Below, in pieces: positions 1 to 7,953 of a stretch of DNA of 64,000 nucleotides. Made by a program: the position numbers and the translations under genes. Position 1 is the first letter of the stretch, and every line of letters starts with the position of its first letter. Source of the DNA: an uncultured Reyranella sp. (lineage in GTDB: Bacteria; Pseudomonadota; Alphaproteobacteria; Reyranellales; Reyranellaceae); contig NZ_CAMFKM010000005.1 in assembly GCF_945957355.1 (NCBI RefSeq), positions 124,001-188,000 on the forward strand, in the 5' to 3' direction. The notes beneath the pieces were generated by a model. That model was not told the origin of the DNA. It was given only the letters and a program-made list of their open reading frames with translations, and did no database searches.

Positions 1-819
1 GGCGTAGTCCGAATCCTTCTCGAGGCCCGGCCGGTCGATGACGCCGTGGCACAGTCGCTCGAACTCGCGATCGTTCTGGATCGAGATCAGCACCGGCACC
101 TTGTCCGAGGTCGGATAGACACCGTAGGGCGCGATGAACGGATGGGTGAGGCCGAGGCGCGGCCATTCGTAGTTGGAATATTCCATACCGAGCAGCGGCA
201 CGGTCATCCATTCGGCCATCGACGAGAAGAGCGAGACCGAGATGGCGCGGCCCTCGCCGGTCCGGCCGCGGGCGATCAGCGCCTCCAGCACGGCGGCATG
301 GGCGTACATGCCGGTACCGATGTCGGTGGCGGAGATGCCGACCCGGCCCGGGGCATGTTCGGTGCCGGTGATCGAGGCGAGGCCACTTTCGGCCTGGACC
401 AGCAGGTCGTATGCACGGCGGTTCCGGTAAGGGCCGTGGTCGCCATAGCCCGAGATGTCGACGGTGATCAGCTTCTTATGGGCGGCGCGCATGGCGGCCG
501 AGCCGAAGCCCGCACGCTCCGCGGCGCCCGGCGCCAGGTTCTGGATCAGCACGTCGGCCTTGGCGATCAGCCGGTGCAGCAGGGCAAGGTCATCCTTGGC
601 CTTGAAGTCGAGGGTAAGGGACTGCTTGCCGCGGTTCAGCCAGACGAAATAGCTCGACTGGCCGTGCACATAGCCGTCGTAGCCGCGCGCAAAATCGCCC
701 TCGGGCCGCTCGATCTTGATGACGCGGGCGCCGGCGTCGGCCAGCCGGGCGGCGCAATAGGGGGCGGCCACCGCCTGCTCGACACTCACCACCAGCAGAC
801 CGTCCAGCGCTCCAGCCAT
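1..819 (-). CDS. CaiB/BaiF-type (family III) CoA transferase, 3' end beyond window
   Basis: The 273 codons present read as the N-terminal Rossmann-like part of a family III acyl-CoA transferase, which moves CoA between a donor acyl-CoA and a carboxylic acid. The N-terminus (MAGALDGLLVVSVEQAVAAP) and the segment RLADAGARVIKIERPEGDFA are the usual opening of this family; QNLAPGAAERAGFG and the YGDHGPYRNRRAYDLLVQAE segment follow, placing the family's catalytic-Asp region in YDLLVQ. The ATG at 819 has a GGGGTC-like Shine-Dalgarno stretch six bases upstream. The reading frame is open to base 1, so the gene is cut by the window and not broken. It is divergent from a second family III transferase at 962. 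Substrate is unknown. Confidence 0.9.
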   Translation of the reverse strand, partial: MAGALDGLLVVSVEQAVAAPYCAARLADAGARVIKIERPEGDFARGYDGYVHGQSSYFVWLNRGKQSLTLDFKAKDDLALLHRLIAKADVLIQNLAPGAAERAGFGSAAMRAAHKKLITVDISGYGDHGPYRNRRAYDLLVQAESGLASITGTEHAPGRVGISATDIGTGMYAHAAVLEALIARGRTGEGRAISVSLFSSMAEWMTVPLLGMEYSNYEWPRLGLTHPFIAPYGVYPTSDKVPVLISIQNDREFERLCHGVIDRPGLEKDSDYA

Positions 820-961
820 CACGTGACCCCAATTTCCAGAAATGTCCCGCGCCTCGCACCGCGAAGCGCCTCGGGACGAGGTGTTACTGTAGGACTACCA
901 TTTCGCAAAGGGCGATGGCACGGTCCGGGCAAGATCAAAACGTCATAGCGGGGACGAGGAA

Positions 962-2164
962 ATGCCGGGACCATTGCAGGGCGTACGGGTGATCGATCTG
1001 ACGGCGGTTCTTCTGGGCCCGTTCGCCACCCAGCATCTGGCCGACATGGGCGCCGACGTGATCAAGGTCGAGCCGCCGGAGGGCGACCTGCTGCGCGCCT
1101 CGGGCGGCAGCCTCGGCAACGCCCCGGCCATGGGGCCGATCTACATGGCGGCCAACCGCAACAAGCGCTCGATCTGCCTCGACCTCAAGAAGCCCGCCGC
1201 CTGCGCCGTCCTGAAGGACATGATCAAGGACGCCGATCTCTTCATCCACAACAGCCGGCCACAGGCGATCGAGCGGCTGGGCCTGGGCTACGAGGACCTG
1301 AAGAAGATCAACCCGTCGATCATCTATGCCTATTCGCTGGGCTATGCGCGCAAGGGACCCTACGGCCACAAGCCGGCCTTCGACGACCTGGTGCAGGGCG
1401 TCTCGGGTGCGGCCTCGCTGCAGAGCCGGGTCGACGGCCTGCCGCCGCGCTTCATGCCGAGCCTGATCGCCGACAAGACGACCGGGCTGCATCTCTGCAT
1501 CGCCGTGCTGGGCGCGCTCTACCATCGGAAGTGCACGGGCGAGGGGCAGATGATCGAGGTGCCGATGCTCGAGACGCTGGCCTCGTTCTGGTTGACCGAG
1601 CACCTGTTCGGCGCCACCTGGAACCCCGAGCGCGCGCCCATGGGCTACGACCGCATCATCAACAAGTTCCGCCATCCGTTCCCGACGAAGGACGGCTATA
1701 TCTGCGCGCTACCATATACCGACGCGCACTGGGTCAAGTTCTTCGAGCTGGCGGAGCGGCCGGATCTCGCCCAGGAGAAGAGGTTCGTCGATCGCATGGA
1801 GCGCGCCAAGCATTTCAGCGAGCTCTACCAGGTGCTGGCCGAGCTCCTGAAGCATCGCCCGACCCAAGAATGGCTCGACATGTTCGACGAGGCCGACATT
1901 CCCGCCATGCCGGTGCGCACGCTGGAAGAGCTGAAGGACGATCCGCACCTCAAGGCCACCGGCTTCTTCACCGAGCGCGAGCATCCAACCGAGGGGCCGA
2001 TCACCACCTTCGCCAGCCCGCTCGACTTCGAGAAGACCAAGGTCGAATTCCGCCGGCACGCACCGCGGATCGGCGGCGACGGCATCGAAGTCCTTCGCGA
2101 GGCCGGCCTCAGCGACGAGGCGATCGAGAAACTCAAGGCGGACAAGGTCTTGATCGTGCCTTAG
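962..2164 (+). CDS. CaiB/BaiF-type (family III) CoA transferase
   Basis: This complete 400-residue protein is the usual length for a family III CoA transferase. It starts MPGPLQGVRVIDLTAVLLGP and contains LADMGADVIKVEPPEGD and, near residue 140, the KPAFDDLVQGVSG segment where the family's catalytic aspartate lies. The ATG follows a GACGAGGAA ribosome site. It is divergent from the related transferase at 1-819 and shares a 140-base promoter region with it. Its last codons overlap the converging DUF2867 gene by four bases. Two transferases beside three acyl-CoA dehydrogenases suggest activation and oxidation of an organic acid, but the substrate cannot be read from sequence. Confidence 0.9.
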   Translation: MPGPLQGVRVIDLTAVLLGPFATQHLADMGADVIKVEPPEGDLLRASGGSLGNAPAMGPIYMAANRNKRSICLDLKKPAACAVLKDMIKDADLFIHNSRPQAIERLGLGYEDLKKINPSIIYAYSLGYARKGPYGHKPAFDDLVQGVSGAASLQSRVDGLPPRFMPSLIADKTTGLHLCIAVLGALYHRKCTGEGQMIEVPMLETLASFWLTEHLFGATWNPERAPMGYDRIINKFRHPFPTKDGYICALPYTDAHWVKFFELAERPDLAQEKRFVDRMERAKHFSELYQVLAELLKHRPTQEWLDMFDEADIPAMPVRTLEELKDDPHLKATGFFTEREHPTEGPITTFASPLDFEKTKVEFRRHAPRIGGDGIEVLREAGLSDEAIEKLKADKVLIVP

Positions 2165-2640
2165 GAACGCTGGAGGCGCCGGCGCAGGCGGCGCAGCGAG
2201 TCGGTCACGATCAGAACGTGGAAGGGCAGGATCGCCGCGAGATAGAGGCGGCCCAGCAGATTGTGGCAACGGACGACCGTCGTGGCGACGAGGCTGTTGT
2301 CGGTGCGACGCAAGAGCACGGATGCCCGGAAATCGAGATGGCGGTCGTCGGCGCCCAGCACGATCTCGTCGGTCGAGCGCGACAGGACGGGGAAGAAGGC
2401 GATGTGTTCACCGCCGCTCAAGGTGTGCGAGGCCTTGACGCCGAACGGCGTCATCACCCGATCGCGGATCGCCAGCAGGATCGTGAACCACGCGGGTGGG
2501 TCGGCAAAGAGGAGGGTGGCGAGGGTGTCGACGTCGGCGGGCGCACCCGGCGGCAGGGCAACGGCAAAACTGTCGGTCAGGCTGGCGCCAGGATACCAGT
2601 CACTGAGGCGGCTCTCGGCGGGCGGGGCGATACGGCTCAT
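2161..2640 (-). CDS. DUF2867 family protein
   Basis: This 159-residue protein matches the DUF2867 pattern: DWYPGASLTDSFAVAL near the start, then RVMTPFGV, a GGEHIAFFPVL segment, DRHLDFRASVLL and a C-terminal GRLYLAAILPFHVLIV stretch. The family is uncharacterised; some members sit at the C-terminus of NAD-dependent sugar epimerase-like proteins or stand alone as here. No signal peptide is seen. It converges on the CoA transferase with a four-base overlap, so it is a separate transcription unit. The last ten residues are very basic (RRLRRRLQRS). Function is unknown. Confidence 0.75.
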   Translation of the reverse strand: MSRIAPPAESRLSDWYPGASLTDSFAVALPPGAPADVDTLATLLFADPPAWFTILLAIRDRVMTPFGVKASHTLSGGEHIAFFPVLSRSTDEIVLGADDRHLDFRASVLLRRTDNSLVATTVVRCHNLLGRLYLAAILPFHVLIVTDSLRRLRRRLQRS

Positions 2641-2690
2641 GGGATGGAATATGGGAACAGGTCCCGGAGAGTACCCCGGGACCCGCTGAC

Positions 2691-2709
2691 GCGGGACGAT
2701 CCGTCCCGC
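2691..2709. repeat. Perfect inverted repeat, 8-bp arms
   Basis: GCGGGACG and CGTCCCGC form a perfect 8-bp stem around a three-base ATC loop. An overlapping alternative stem, CCCGC/GCGGG, starts just upstream, so two hairpins compete for the same bases. It sits between the end of ompW and the start of the DUF2867 gene, both on the minus strand. There is no T run on either side, so a Rho-independent terminator is not well supported; a dispersed REP-like element or a processing hairpin is equally possible. Confidence 0.5.
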
Positions 2710-2761
2710 GCGAAACCGGCCTGAGCGACGCCGATATCGATCGAGCCTTCGCCCGATGGAC

Positions 2762-3451
2762 CTAGAACCTGTAGGTCACGCCGGCGCCAATGATCCACGG
2801 ATCGATGGCGGCCGTCCCGGTCACCGGGATGGTGTTGTTGACCGTGGCATTGTACGTCGGGCGCAAGATGTACTTCTTGACGTCGAAATTCAGACCCCAG
2901 TGCTTGTCGATCATATAGTCGAACCCGACCTGGAAGGCGCCGCCGACGGTGTTGTTGAGGCTGAGGTTGGTTACCCCGAGCCCGTTCGTCGGTGTGTAGC
3001 CGGCGCTCTGACCGAAGAAGATCGTGTAGTTCAAGCCAATGCCGATATAGGGCTTGAACGGACCGAAATCGGTGAAGTGCCATTGCGCCAGCAAGGTCGG
3101 TGGCAGGAGCCACGCCCTGCCGATGTTGGTATTCGCCAGGGCGCCGGTGCCCGTGATGTTGTGCGGCGTGACTCCCAGGATGAGTTCGGCCGCGACGTTG
3201 GGCGTGAAGTAGTAGCTGATGTCGAGTTCGGGGACGATCGAATTGCCGATCGACAGGCCCGAATTCGGGGACGAAAGCGCGGGCACGCCCTGCACGTTCA
3301 CCGTGCTGCCGCCCGAGGCCGGCAGGACGCCCAGCGCGCGGACGCGGACCTGCCAGGGGCTCTGGGTGTCGTCGGCTTTGGCTGCTTGCCCCAGCGAGCA
3401 AGTCATCAGGGCTGCCGCAATCATCGCCCCTGTAATCGAACTCTTCCGCAT
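2762..3451 (-). CDS. ompW: OmpW-family outer membrane protein
   Basis: This 229-residue protein has a signal peptide (MRKSSITGAMIAAALMTCSL, cleavage probably after AKA near residue 26), then SPWQVRVRALGVLPA, the opening of OmpW proteins, alternating beta strands, and a C-terminal VTYRF that ends in the aromatic residue used for outer-membrane insertion. OmpW forms a small eight-stranded barrel thought to carry small hydrophobic molecules, and in enterobacteria it is under FNR control. Here an FNR/FixK-type box lies 57 bases upstream of the ATG. The start has a GGGAGAG ribosome site. It is divergent from the acyl-CoA dehydrogenase at 3679. Confidence 0.9.
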   Translation of the reverse strand: MRKSSITGAMIAAALMTCSLGQAAKADDTQSPWQVRVRALGVLPASGGSTVNVQGVPALSSPNSGLSIGNSIVPELDISYYFTPNVAAELILGVTPHNITGTGALANTNIGRAWLLPPTLLAQWHFTDFGPFKPYIGIGLNYTIFFGQSAGYTPTNGLGVTNLSLNNTVGGAFQVGFDYMIDKHWGLNFDVKKYILRPTYNATVNNTIPVTGTAAIDPWIIGAGVTYRF

Positions 3452-3507
3452 CGATACTCTCCCACTCTGCGCTGGAAGGAGTGAACACCACTACACGGAG
3501 TAGGGAA

Positions 3508-3521
3508 TTGACTTGGATCAA
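3508..3521 (-). promoter_or_regulatory. FNR/FixK-type box upstream of ompW
   Basis: TTGACTTGGATCAA matches the TTGA-N6-TCAA core of FNR/FixK sites. Its edge is 57 bases upstream of the ompW ATG, a normal distance for an activator site plus a short leader. Four similar boxes occur elsewhere in this window, all by genes fitting micro-oxic growth. Confidence 0.75.
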
Positions 3522-3542
3522 TGGTTGCGAGACCGGTGGCGA

Positions 3543-3565
3543 TGACGTGAGATTTTCTTACGTCA
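3543..3565. promoter_or_regulatory. 23-bp interrupted palindrome in divergent promoter region
   Basis: TGACGTGAG and CTTACGTCA are inverted arms (8 of 9 bases paired) around ATTTT. The centre is about 100 bases upstream of ompW and 125 bases upstream of the acyl-CoA dehydrogenase. The size and symmetry suit a dimeric regulator. Which gene it serves and which protein binds it cannot be told from sequence. Confidence 0.45.
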
Positions 3566-3678
3566 ACTCGTTCCGCATCTCGGCGCGGACATTCGCCAGT
3601 CGGTTTATGGGTGCTTGTTCCGATCCGGCTCGTGGCTAAACTCCGGCCAAATCGAAAATGCCTCCTCGGGAGGGGACC

Positions 3679-4875
3679 ATGGACCTCGCTTTCACGCCTG
3701 AAGAACAGAAATTCGCCGATGAGGTGCGGGCCTTCGTGCGCGCTAATCTGCCGGCCGACGTGCGTGACAAGGTGAAAAACGGCAAGCACCTGATCCGCGA
3801 CGACTATATGCGCTGGCAGCAGGCGCTCGGGAAGAAGGGCTGGCTGGTCTACACGTGGCCGAAGAAGCATGGCGGCCCGGGCTTCACGCCGGCCCAGCGC
3901 TACATCTTCGAGAATATCTGCGCCGAGGAATATGCGCCGGGCATCATCCCGTTCGGCACCAAGATGGTTGGGCCGGTGATCTACACCTTCGGTACCGAAG
4001 CGCAGAAGGAGAAGTACCTTCCGGCGATCCGCGAGAGCACCGTCTGGTGGTGCCAGGGCTATTCCGAGCCGGGCTCGGGCTCCGACCTCGCGAGCCTGCG
4101 CACCAAGGCGGAGAAGGACGGCGACCACTACGTCGTGAACGGGTCGAAGACCTGGAACACCATGGGCCACTGGGCCGACTGGATCTTCTGTCTCGTGCGG
4201 ACCGATTCCAAGGCCAAGCCGCAGGAGGGGATTTCGTTCCTGCTGATCGACATGAAGACGCCGGGCATCACGGTGAAGCCGATCATCATGGCCGACGGCG
4301 GCCATGAGGTGAACGAGGTCTTCTTCGACAACGTCAAGGTCCCGGTCGAGAACCTCGTGGGCAAGGAGAACGAGGGCTGGACCTGCGCCAAGTTCCTGCT
4401 GGCCAACGAGCGTCTGGGCATCGCCGCCGTGCCTCAGTCCAAGCGCGGCGTCGAGGCGCTGAAGGACATCGCCCGGGCCGAGCAGGACAACGGCCGCCCG
4501 CTGATCGAGAACCAGAGCTTCGCCGAGAAGATCGCCGATCTCGAGATCCAGGTGACGGCGCTCGAATTCACCGAGTTGCGCGTCCTCTCGACGATGGCCC
4601 ATGGCGGCCAGCCCGGTCCGGAAGTTTCCGGCCTCAAGATCCGCGGCTCCGAGATCCAGCAGCGCATCACCGAACTCACGATGGAAGCGGTCGGCGAATA
4701 TTCCGCGCCGTACCTGCCGGGCCTCCTGTGGCAGGGCACGAACGAGGAGCCGGTCGGCCCCGACTACGCCCACCTTGCCGCGCCGCGCTACTTCAATACG
4801 CGCAAGACCACGATCTACGGCGGCAGCAACGAGATCCAGAAAGGCATCATCTCGAAGATGGTGCTGGGGCTGTGA
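3679..4875 (+). CDS. Acyl-CoA dehydrogenase, PimC-like (first of three)
   Basis: This 398-residue flavoprotein of the acyl-CoA dehydrogenase family oxidises an acyl-CoA to the 2-enoyl-CoA. Visible family features are the N-terminal helical part (MDLAFTPEEQKFADEVRAF), the CQGYSEPGSGSDLASLRT segment that contacts FAD and substrate, and the C-terminal IYGGSNEIQKGIISKMVLG motif. It resembles the large subunit of pimeloyl-CoA dehydrogenase (PimC), by recollection only. The ATG at 3679 was chosen over an in-frame ATG at 3658 because a GGGAGGGG ribosome site precedes it. It heads a run of four genes and is a close paralogue of the product of 5469-6665. Confidence 0.9.
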   Translation: MDLAFTPEEQKFADEVRAFVRANLPADVRDKVKNGKHLIRDDYMRWQQALGKKGWLVYTWPKKHGGPGFTPAQRYIFENICAEEYAPGIIPFGTKMVGPVIYTFGTEAQKEKYLPAIRESTVWWCQGYSEPGSGSDLASLRTKAEKDGDHYVVNGSKTWNTMGHWADWIFCLVRTDSKAKPQEGISFLLIDMKTPGITVKPIIMADGGHEVNEVFFDNVKVPVENLVGKENEGWTCAKFLLANERLGIAAVPQSKRGVEALKDIARAEQDNGRPLIENQSFAEKIADLEIQVTALEFTELRVLSTMAHGGQPGPEVSGLKIRGSEIQQRITELTMEAVGEYSAPYLPGLLWQGTNEEPVGPDYAHLAAPRYFNTRKTTIYGGSNEIQKGIISKMVLGL

Positions 4876-4942
4876 GCAGGATCCTGCAGCACCCCGATCC
4901 TCTCCTCCAGTCGTAGCATCGCCGTAAAGAAGGAAACGCTTC

Positions 4943-5461
4943 GTGGCCATCTCTCTCTATGACCTCAGCGTCGTGTCGTTCCTGCAGGTTCTGGGCGGCG
5001 TCGAAGGCTTTCTCGCCAAAGGCCTTGCCCATTGCCAGGAAAAGGGTCTCGATCCCAACGACATCGTGGAGACCAGGCTGTTTCCCGACATGGCGCCGTT
5101 CCGCTTCCAGATCGTCGCGGCGGCACACCACGCCGCCGGCGGCGTGAAGGGGGCAATGGCCGGCGCTTTCTCGCCGCCCAAACCCGCAGGCGAGGACTAT
5201 GTCGGCTTGCAGAAGCTGGTGAGCGACGCGAGAGCCACGCTCGAGGCGATCAAGCCCGACGTGGTGAATGGTTTCGAGGGCAAGGACGTGATCTTCTCGC
5301 TCGGCGACCGCAAGATCCCGTTCAAGGCAGAGGGATTCCTGATGTCGTTCTCGCTGCCGAACTTCTATTTCCATGCCACCACCGCATACGACATCCTGCG
5401 CCAGAAGGGTGTGCCGCTGGGAAAGCGCGACTTTCTCGGCAAGATGCGAATTGCGAGCTGA
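4943..5461 (+). CDS. DUF1993 family protein
   Basis: This 172-residue protein matches DUF1993 (MAISLYDLSVVSFLQVLGGV, DIVETRLFPDMAPFRFQI, then SFSLPNFYFHATTAYDILR near the end). DUF1993 proteins are small helical bundles related to the DinB/YfiT fold and have no assigned reaction. His residues in AAAHHAAGG and NFYFHATTAYD sit where DinB-like proteins bind metal. The start is GTG with AAGAAGGAAA upstream. It lies between two acyl-CoA dehydrogenase paralogues, 67 bases after the first and 7 bases before the second, so co-transcription is likely. Confidence 0.8.
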   Translation: MAISLYDLSVVSFLQVLGGVEGFLAKGLAHCQEKGLDPNDIVETRLFPDMAPFRFQIVAAAHHAAGGVKGAMAGAFSPPKPAGEDYVGLQKLVSDARATLEAIKPDVVNGFEGKDVIFSLGDRKIPFKAEGFLMSFSLPNFYFHATTAYDILRQKGVPLGKRDFLGKMRIAS

Positions 5462-5468
5462 CCCCGAA

Positions 5469-6665
5469 ATGAACCTCACCCTCAGCCCTGAACACCAGAC
5501 CTTCGCCGACGAGGTGCGCGCCTTCGCGCGCGCGAGCCTCTCGCCGGCGACCCGCGAGAAGACTTTCTCGGGCAAGCACTACGACAAGGACGACCATATC
5601 GTGTGGCAGAAGGCCCTCGGGAAGAAGGGCTGGCTCGCCTACACCTGGCCGAAGAAGTACGGCGGCCCGGGTTGGGACGTGACGCAGCGCTTCCTGTTCG
5701 AGAACGTGCTGGCGGAGGAGGGCGCGCCGCGCATCCTGCCGTTCGGCCCGAAGATGGTCGGCCCGGTGATCTACACGTTCGGCACGGAAGAGCAGAAGGA
5801 GCGCTTCCTGCCGGGCATCCGCAGCTCCGAAGTCTCGTGGTGCCAGGGCTATTCCGAGCCGGGCGCCGGCTCCGACCTTGCCAACCTGCGCACGCGCGCG
5901 GTGCGGGAAGGCGACCATTACATCGTGAACGGCCAGAAGACCTGGACCTCGTTCGCGCATTGGGGCGACTGGATCTTCTGCTTGGTGCGGACCAACACCG
6001 AGGCCAAGCCGCAGGAGGGTATCTCCTTCCTGCTGATCGACATGAAGACGCCGGGCGTCACCGTGCGGCCGATCATCATGACGGATGGCGCGCATCACGT
6101 GAACGACGTGTTCCTCGACAATGTGAAGGTCCCGGTCGAAAACCTGATCGGCAAGGAGAACGAGGGCTGGACCTGCGCCAAGTTCCTGCTGGCCAACGAG
6201 CGGCTGGGCATTGCCGAGGTCCCTGCGTCCAAGCGCGGCGTCTCGGTGCTGCGCCAGATCGCCCGCCTCGAGCCGCAGGATGGCGGCACCCTGGCCGACG
6301 ATCCCGCCTTCACGGCGCAGATCGCCGACATCGACCTGCAGGTCCAGGCGCTGGAGATGAGCGAGCTGCGCGTGCTCTCGACCATGGCCCAGGGCGGCGC
6401 GCCCGGGCCTGAGGTCTCGACGCTCAAGGTGCGCGGCTCGGAAATCCAGCAGCGCATCGCGGAACTGACGATGGAGGCGGTGGGCGAGTATGCCCAGCCC
6501 TACCAGCCCGGCATGCTGTTCCACGATACCAACGAGACCCCGATTGGGCCCGACCACGCCCCGCCGGCCGCCCCGCGCTATTTCAACATGCGCAAGACCA
6601 GCATCTACGGCGGCAGCACCGAGATTCAGAAGAACATCGTCTCGAAGATGGTGCTGGGCCTCTGA
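5469..6665 (+). CDS. Acyl-CoA dehydrogenase, PimC-like (second of three)
   Basis: This 398-residue paralogue of the enzyme at 3679 has the same length and nearly the same core: CQGYSEPGAGSDLANLRT, LLIDMKTPGVTVRPIIM, and the C-terminal IYGGSTEIQKNIVSKMVLG. The ATG at 5469 was chosen because family homology starts there (MNLTLSPEHQTFADEVRAFA); an upstream in-frame start at 5373 would lie inside the DUF1993 gene. The two copies probably arose by tandem duplication, with DUF1993 caught between. A likely partner is the smaller dehydrogenase that follows, as large/small pairs occur in dicarboxylyl-CoA oxidation. Confidence 0.9.
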   Translation: MNLTLSPEHQTFADEVRAFARASLSPATREKTFSGKHYDKDDHIVWQKALGKKGWLAYTWPKKYGGPGWDVTQRFLFENVLAEEGAPRILPFGPKMVGPVIYTFGTEEQKERFLPGIRSSEVSWCQGYSEPGAGSDLANLRTRAVREGDHYIVNGQKTWTSFAHWGDWIFCLVRTNTEAKPQEGISFLLIDMKTPGVTVRPIIMTDGAHHVNDVFLDNVKVPVENLIGKENEGWTCAKFLLANERLGIAEVPASKRGVSVLRQIARLEPQDGGTLADDPAFTAQIADIDLQVQALEMSELRVLSTMAQGGAPGPEVSTLKVRGSEIQQRIAELTMEAVGEYAQPYQPGMLFHDTNETPIGPDHAPPAAPRYFNMRKTSIYGGSTEIQKNIVSKMVLGL

Positions 6666-6705
6666 CGGGGGCTATAACCGCAACCAAGAATTCCGGAGGA
6701 GAAAC

Positions 6706-7848
6706 ATGGATCTGTCCCTTTCCGACGAACAGAAGCAGCTTCAGGAAGCCGCCGAGCGCTTCGTTCGCGACAAGTACGCGTTCGACGCCCGCCGCAAGAT
6801 CGCGGCGACCGAGCGCGGGTTCCTGCCGGAGAACTGGGCGCAGTTCGCCGAACTGGGCTGGCTCGGCATGGCCTTCTCCGAGGAAGATGGCGGTTACGGC
6901 GGCGGCCCGATCGAGACCATGATCGTGATGGAGCAGTTCGGTAAGGGCCTGGTGCTCGAGCCGTTCCTGCCGACGGTGGTACTGGGCGGCGGCATGATCG
7001 CCCGTGCGGGTTCGGCCGACCAGAAGGCCGCCCTGCTGGCGCCGATGATCGAGGGCAAGAAGCAGTTCGCCTTTGCCTGGCTGGAGCGCCAGAGCCGCTA
7101 CAACCTGGCCGACGTGTCGCTGAAGGCGACCAAGGAAGGCAACGGCTGGTCGCTCTCGGGCCACAAGGGCGTGGTCTACAACGCGGCCTCCGCCGATGAG
7201 ATCATCGTGCTGGCCCGCACCGGCGGTTCGGCGCGCGAGCCCAAGGGTCTGACCCTGTTCGTGGTCGATGCCAAGGCCAAGGGCCTGTCGCGTCGCGACT
7301 ATCCGACCCAGGACGCGCTGCGCGCCTCGGAACTCACCTTCGACAAGGTCTCGGTCGGCGCCGATGCGGTGTTGGGCAAGGTCGACGAGGCCTTCCCGAT
7401 CGTCGAAGAGGCGGTCGATCGCGCCATCGTCGCGCTCTGCGCCGAGGCGACGGGCTGCATGGACGCGATCAACGCCGCGACGCTCGAGTACATCAAGACC
7501 CGCAAGCAGTTTGGTGTGCCGATCGGCAAGTTCCAGGTGCTCCAGCACCGCATGGTCGACTGCTTCACCAACGCGCAGGAAGCGCGTTCGATGACCCTGA
7601 TGGCCTCGCTGAAGATCGACGACAAGGATCCGACGGTGCGCGCCAAGGCCGCGTCCGGCGCCAAGGTCCAGATCGGCAAGTCGGGCAAGTTCTGCGGCCA
7701 GAGCGCGGTGCAGATGCACGGCGGCATGGGCGTCACGGACGAGATGGCGGTCAGCCACTACTTCAAGCGGCTGACGATGATCGACCTGATGTTCGGCAAC
7801 CAGCAGCACCACCTGACCCGCTACAGCAACCTCGCGATGGCAGCTTAG
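6706..7848 (+). CDS. Acyl-CoA dehydrogenase, PimD-like (third of three)
   Basis: This 380-residue acyl-CoA dehydrogenase is of the type that pairs with PimC-like subunits. It begins MDLSLSDEQKQLQEAAERFV and has KTRKQFGVPIGKFQVLQHRM and the QMHGGMGVTDEMAVSHYFKR motif of the C-terminal helical domain. The ATG has a strong GGAGGAG ribosome site. It starts 40 bases after the second dehydrogenase and is probably in its operon. It differs from the two preceding enzymes (no GGSNEIQK-type motif), so it is not a third tandem copy but a different subfamily. Confidence 0.88.
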   Translation: MDLSLSDEQKQLQEAAERFVRDKYAFDARRKIAATERGFLPENWAQFAELGWLGMAFSEEDGGYGGGPIETMIVMEQFGKGLVLEPFLPTVVLGGGMIARAGSADQKAALLAPMIEGKKQFAFAWLERQSRYNLADVSLKATKEGNGWSLSGHKGVVYNAASADEIIVLARTGGSAREPKGLTLFVVDAKAKGLSRRDYPTQDALRASELTFDKVSVGADAVLGKVDEAFPIVEEAVDRAIVALCAEATGCMDAINAATLEYIKTRKQFGVPIGKFQVLQHRMVDCFTNAQEARSMTLMASLKIDDKDPTVRAKAASGAKVQIGKSGKFCGQSAVQMHGGMGVTDEMAVSHYFKRLTMIDLMFGNQQHHLTRYSNLAMAA

Positions 7849-7892
7849 GCGCATCCCCATGCGCCGGCGGGCGACAGCGCCTTCTGAGGCGC
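7849..7892 (+). terminator. Two adjacent hairpins after the dehydrogenase operon
   Basis: GCGCAT-CCCC-ATGCGC begins at the base after the stop codon, and GCGCC-TTCTGA-GGCGC follows at 7877-7892. Position fits transcript ending or 3' protection, but there is no U tract, so termination would need Rho or would be weak. Confidence 0.3.
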
Positions 7893-7953
7893 GACAGCCC
7901 GCGCCGTGCAGAACGAATAAGAACGCGCCGCGGGAGTGGCGCGCCCCCGGCAC

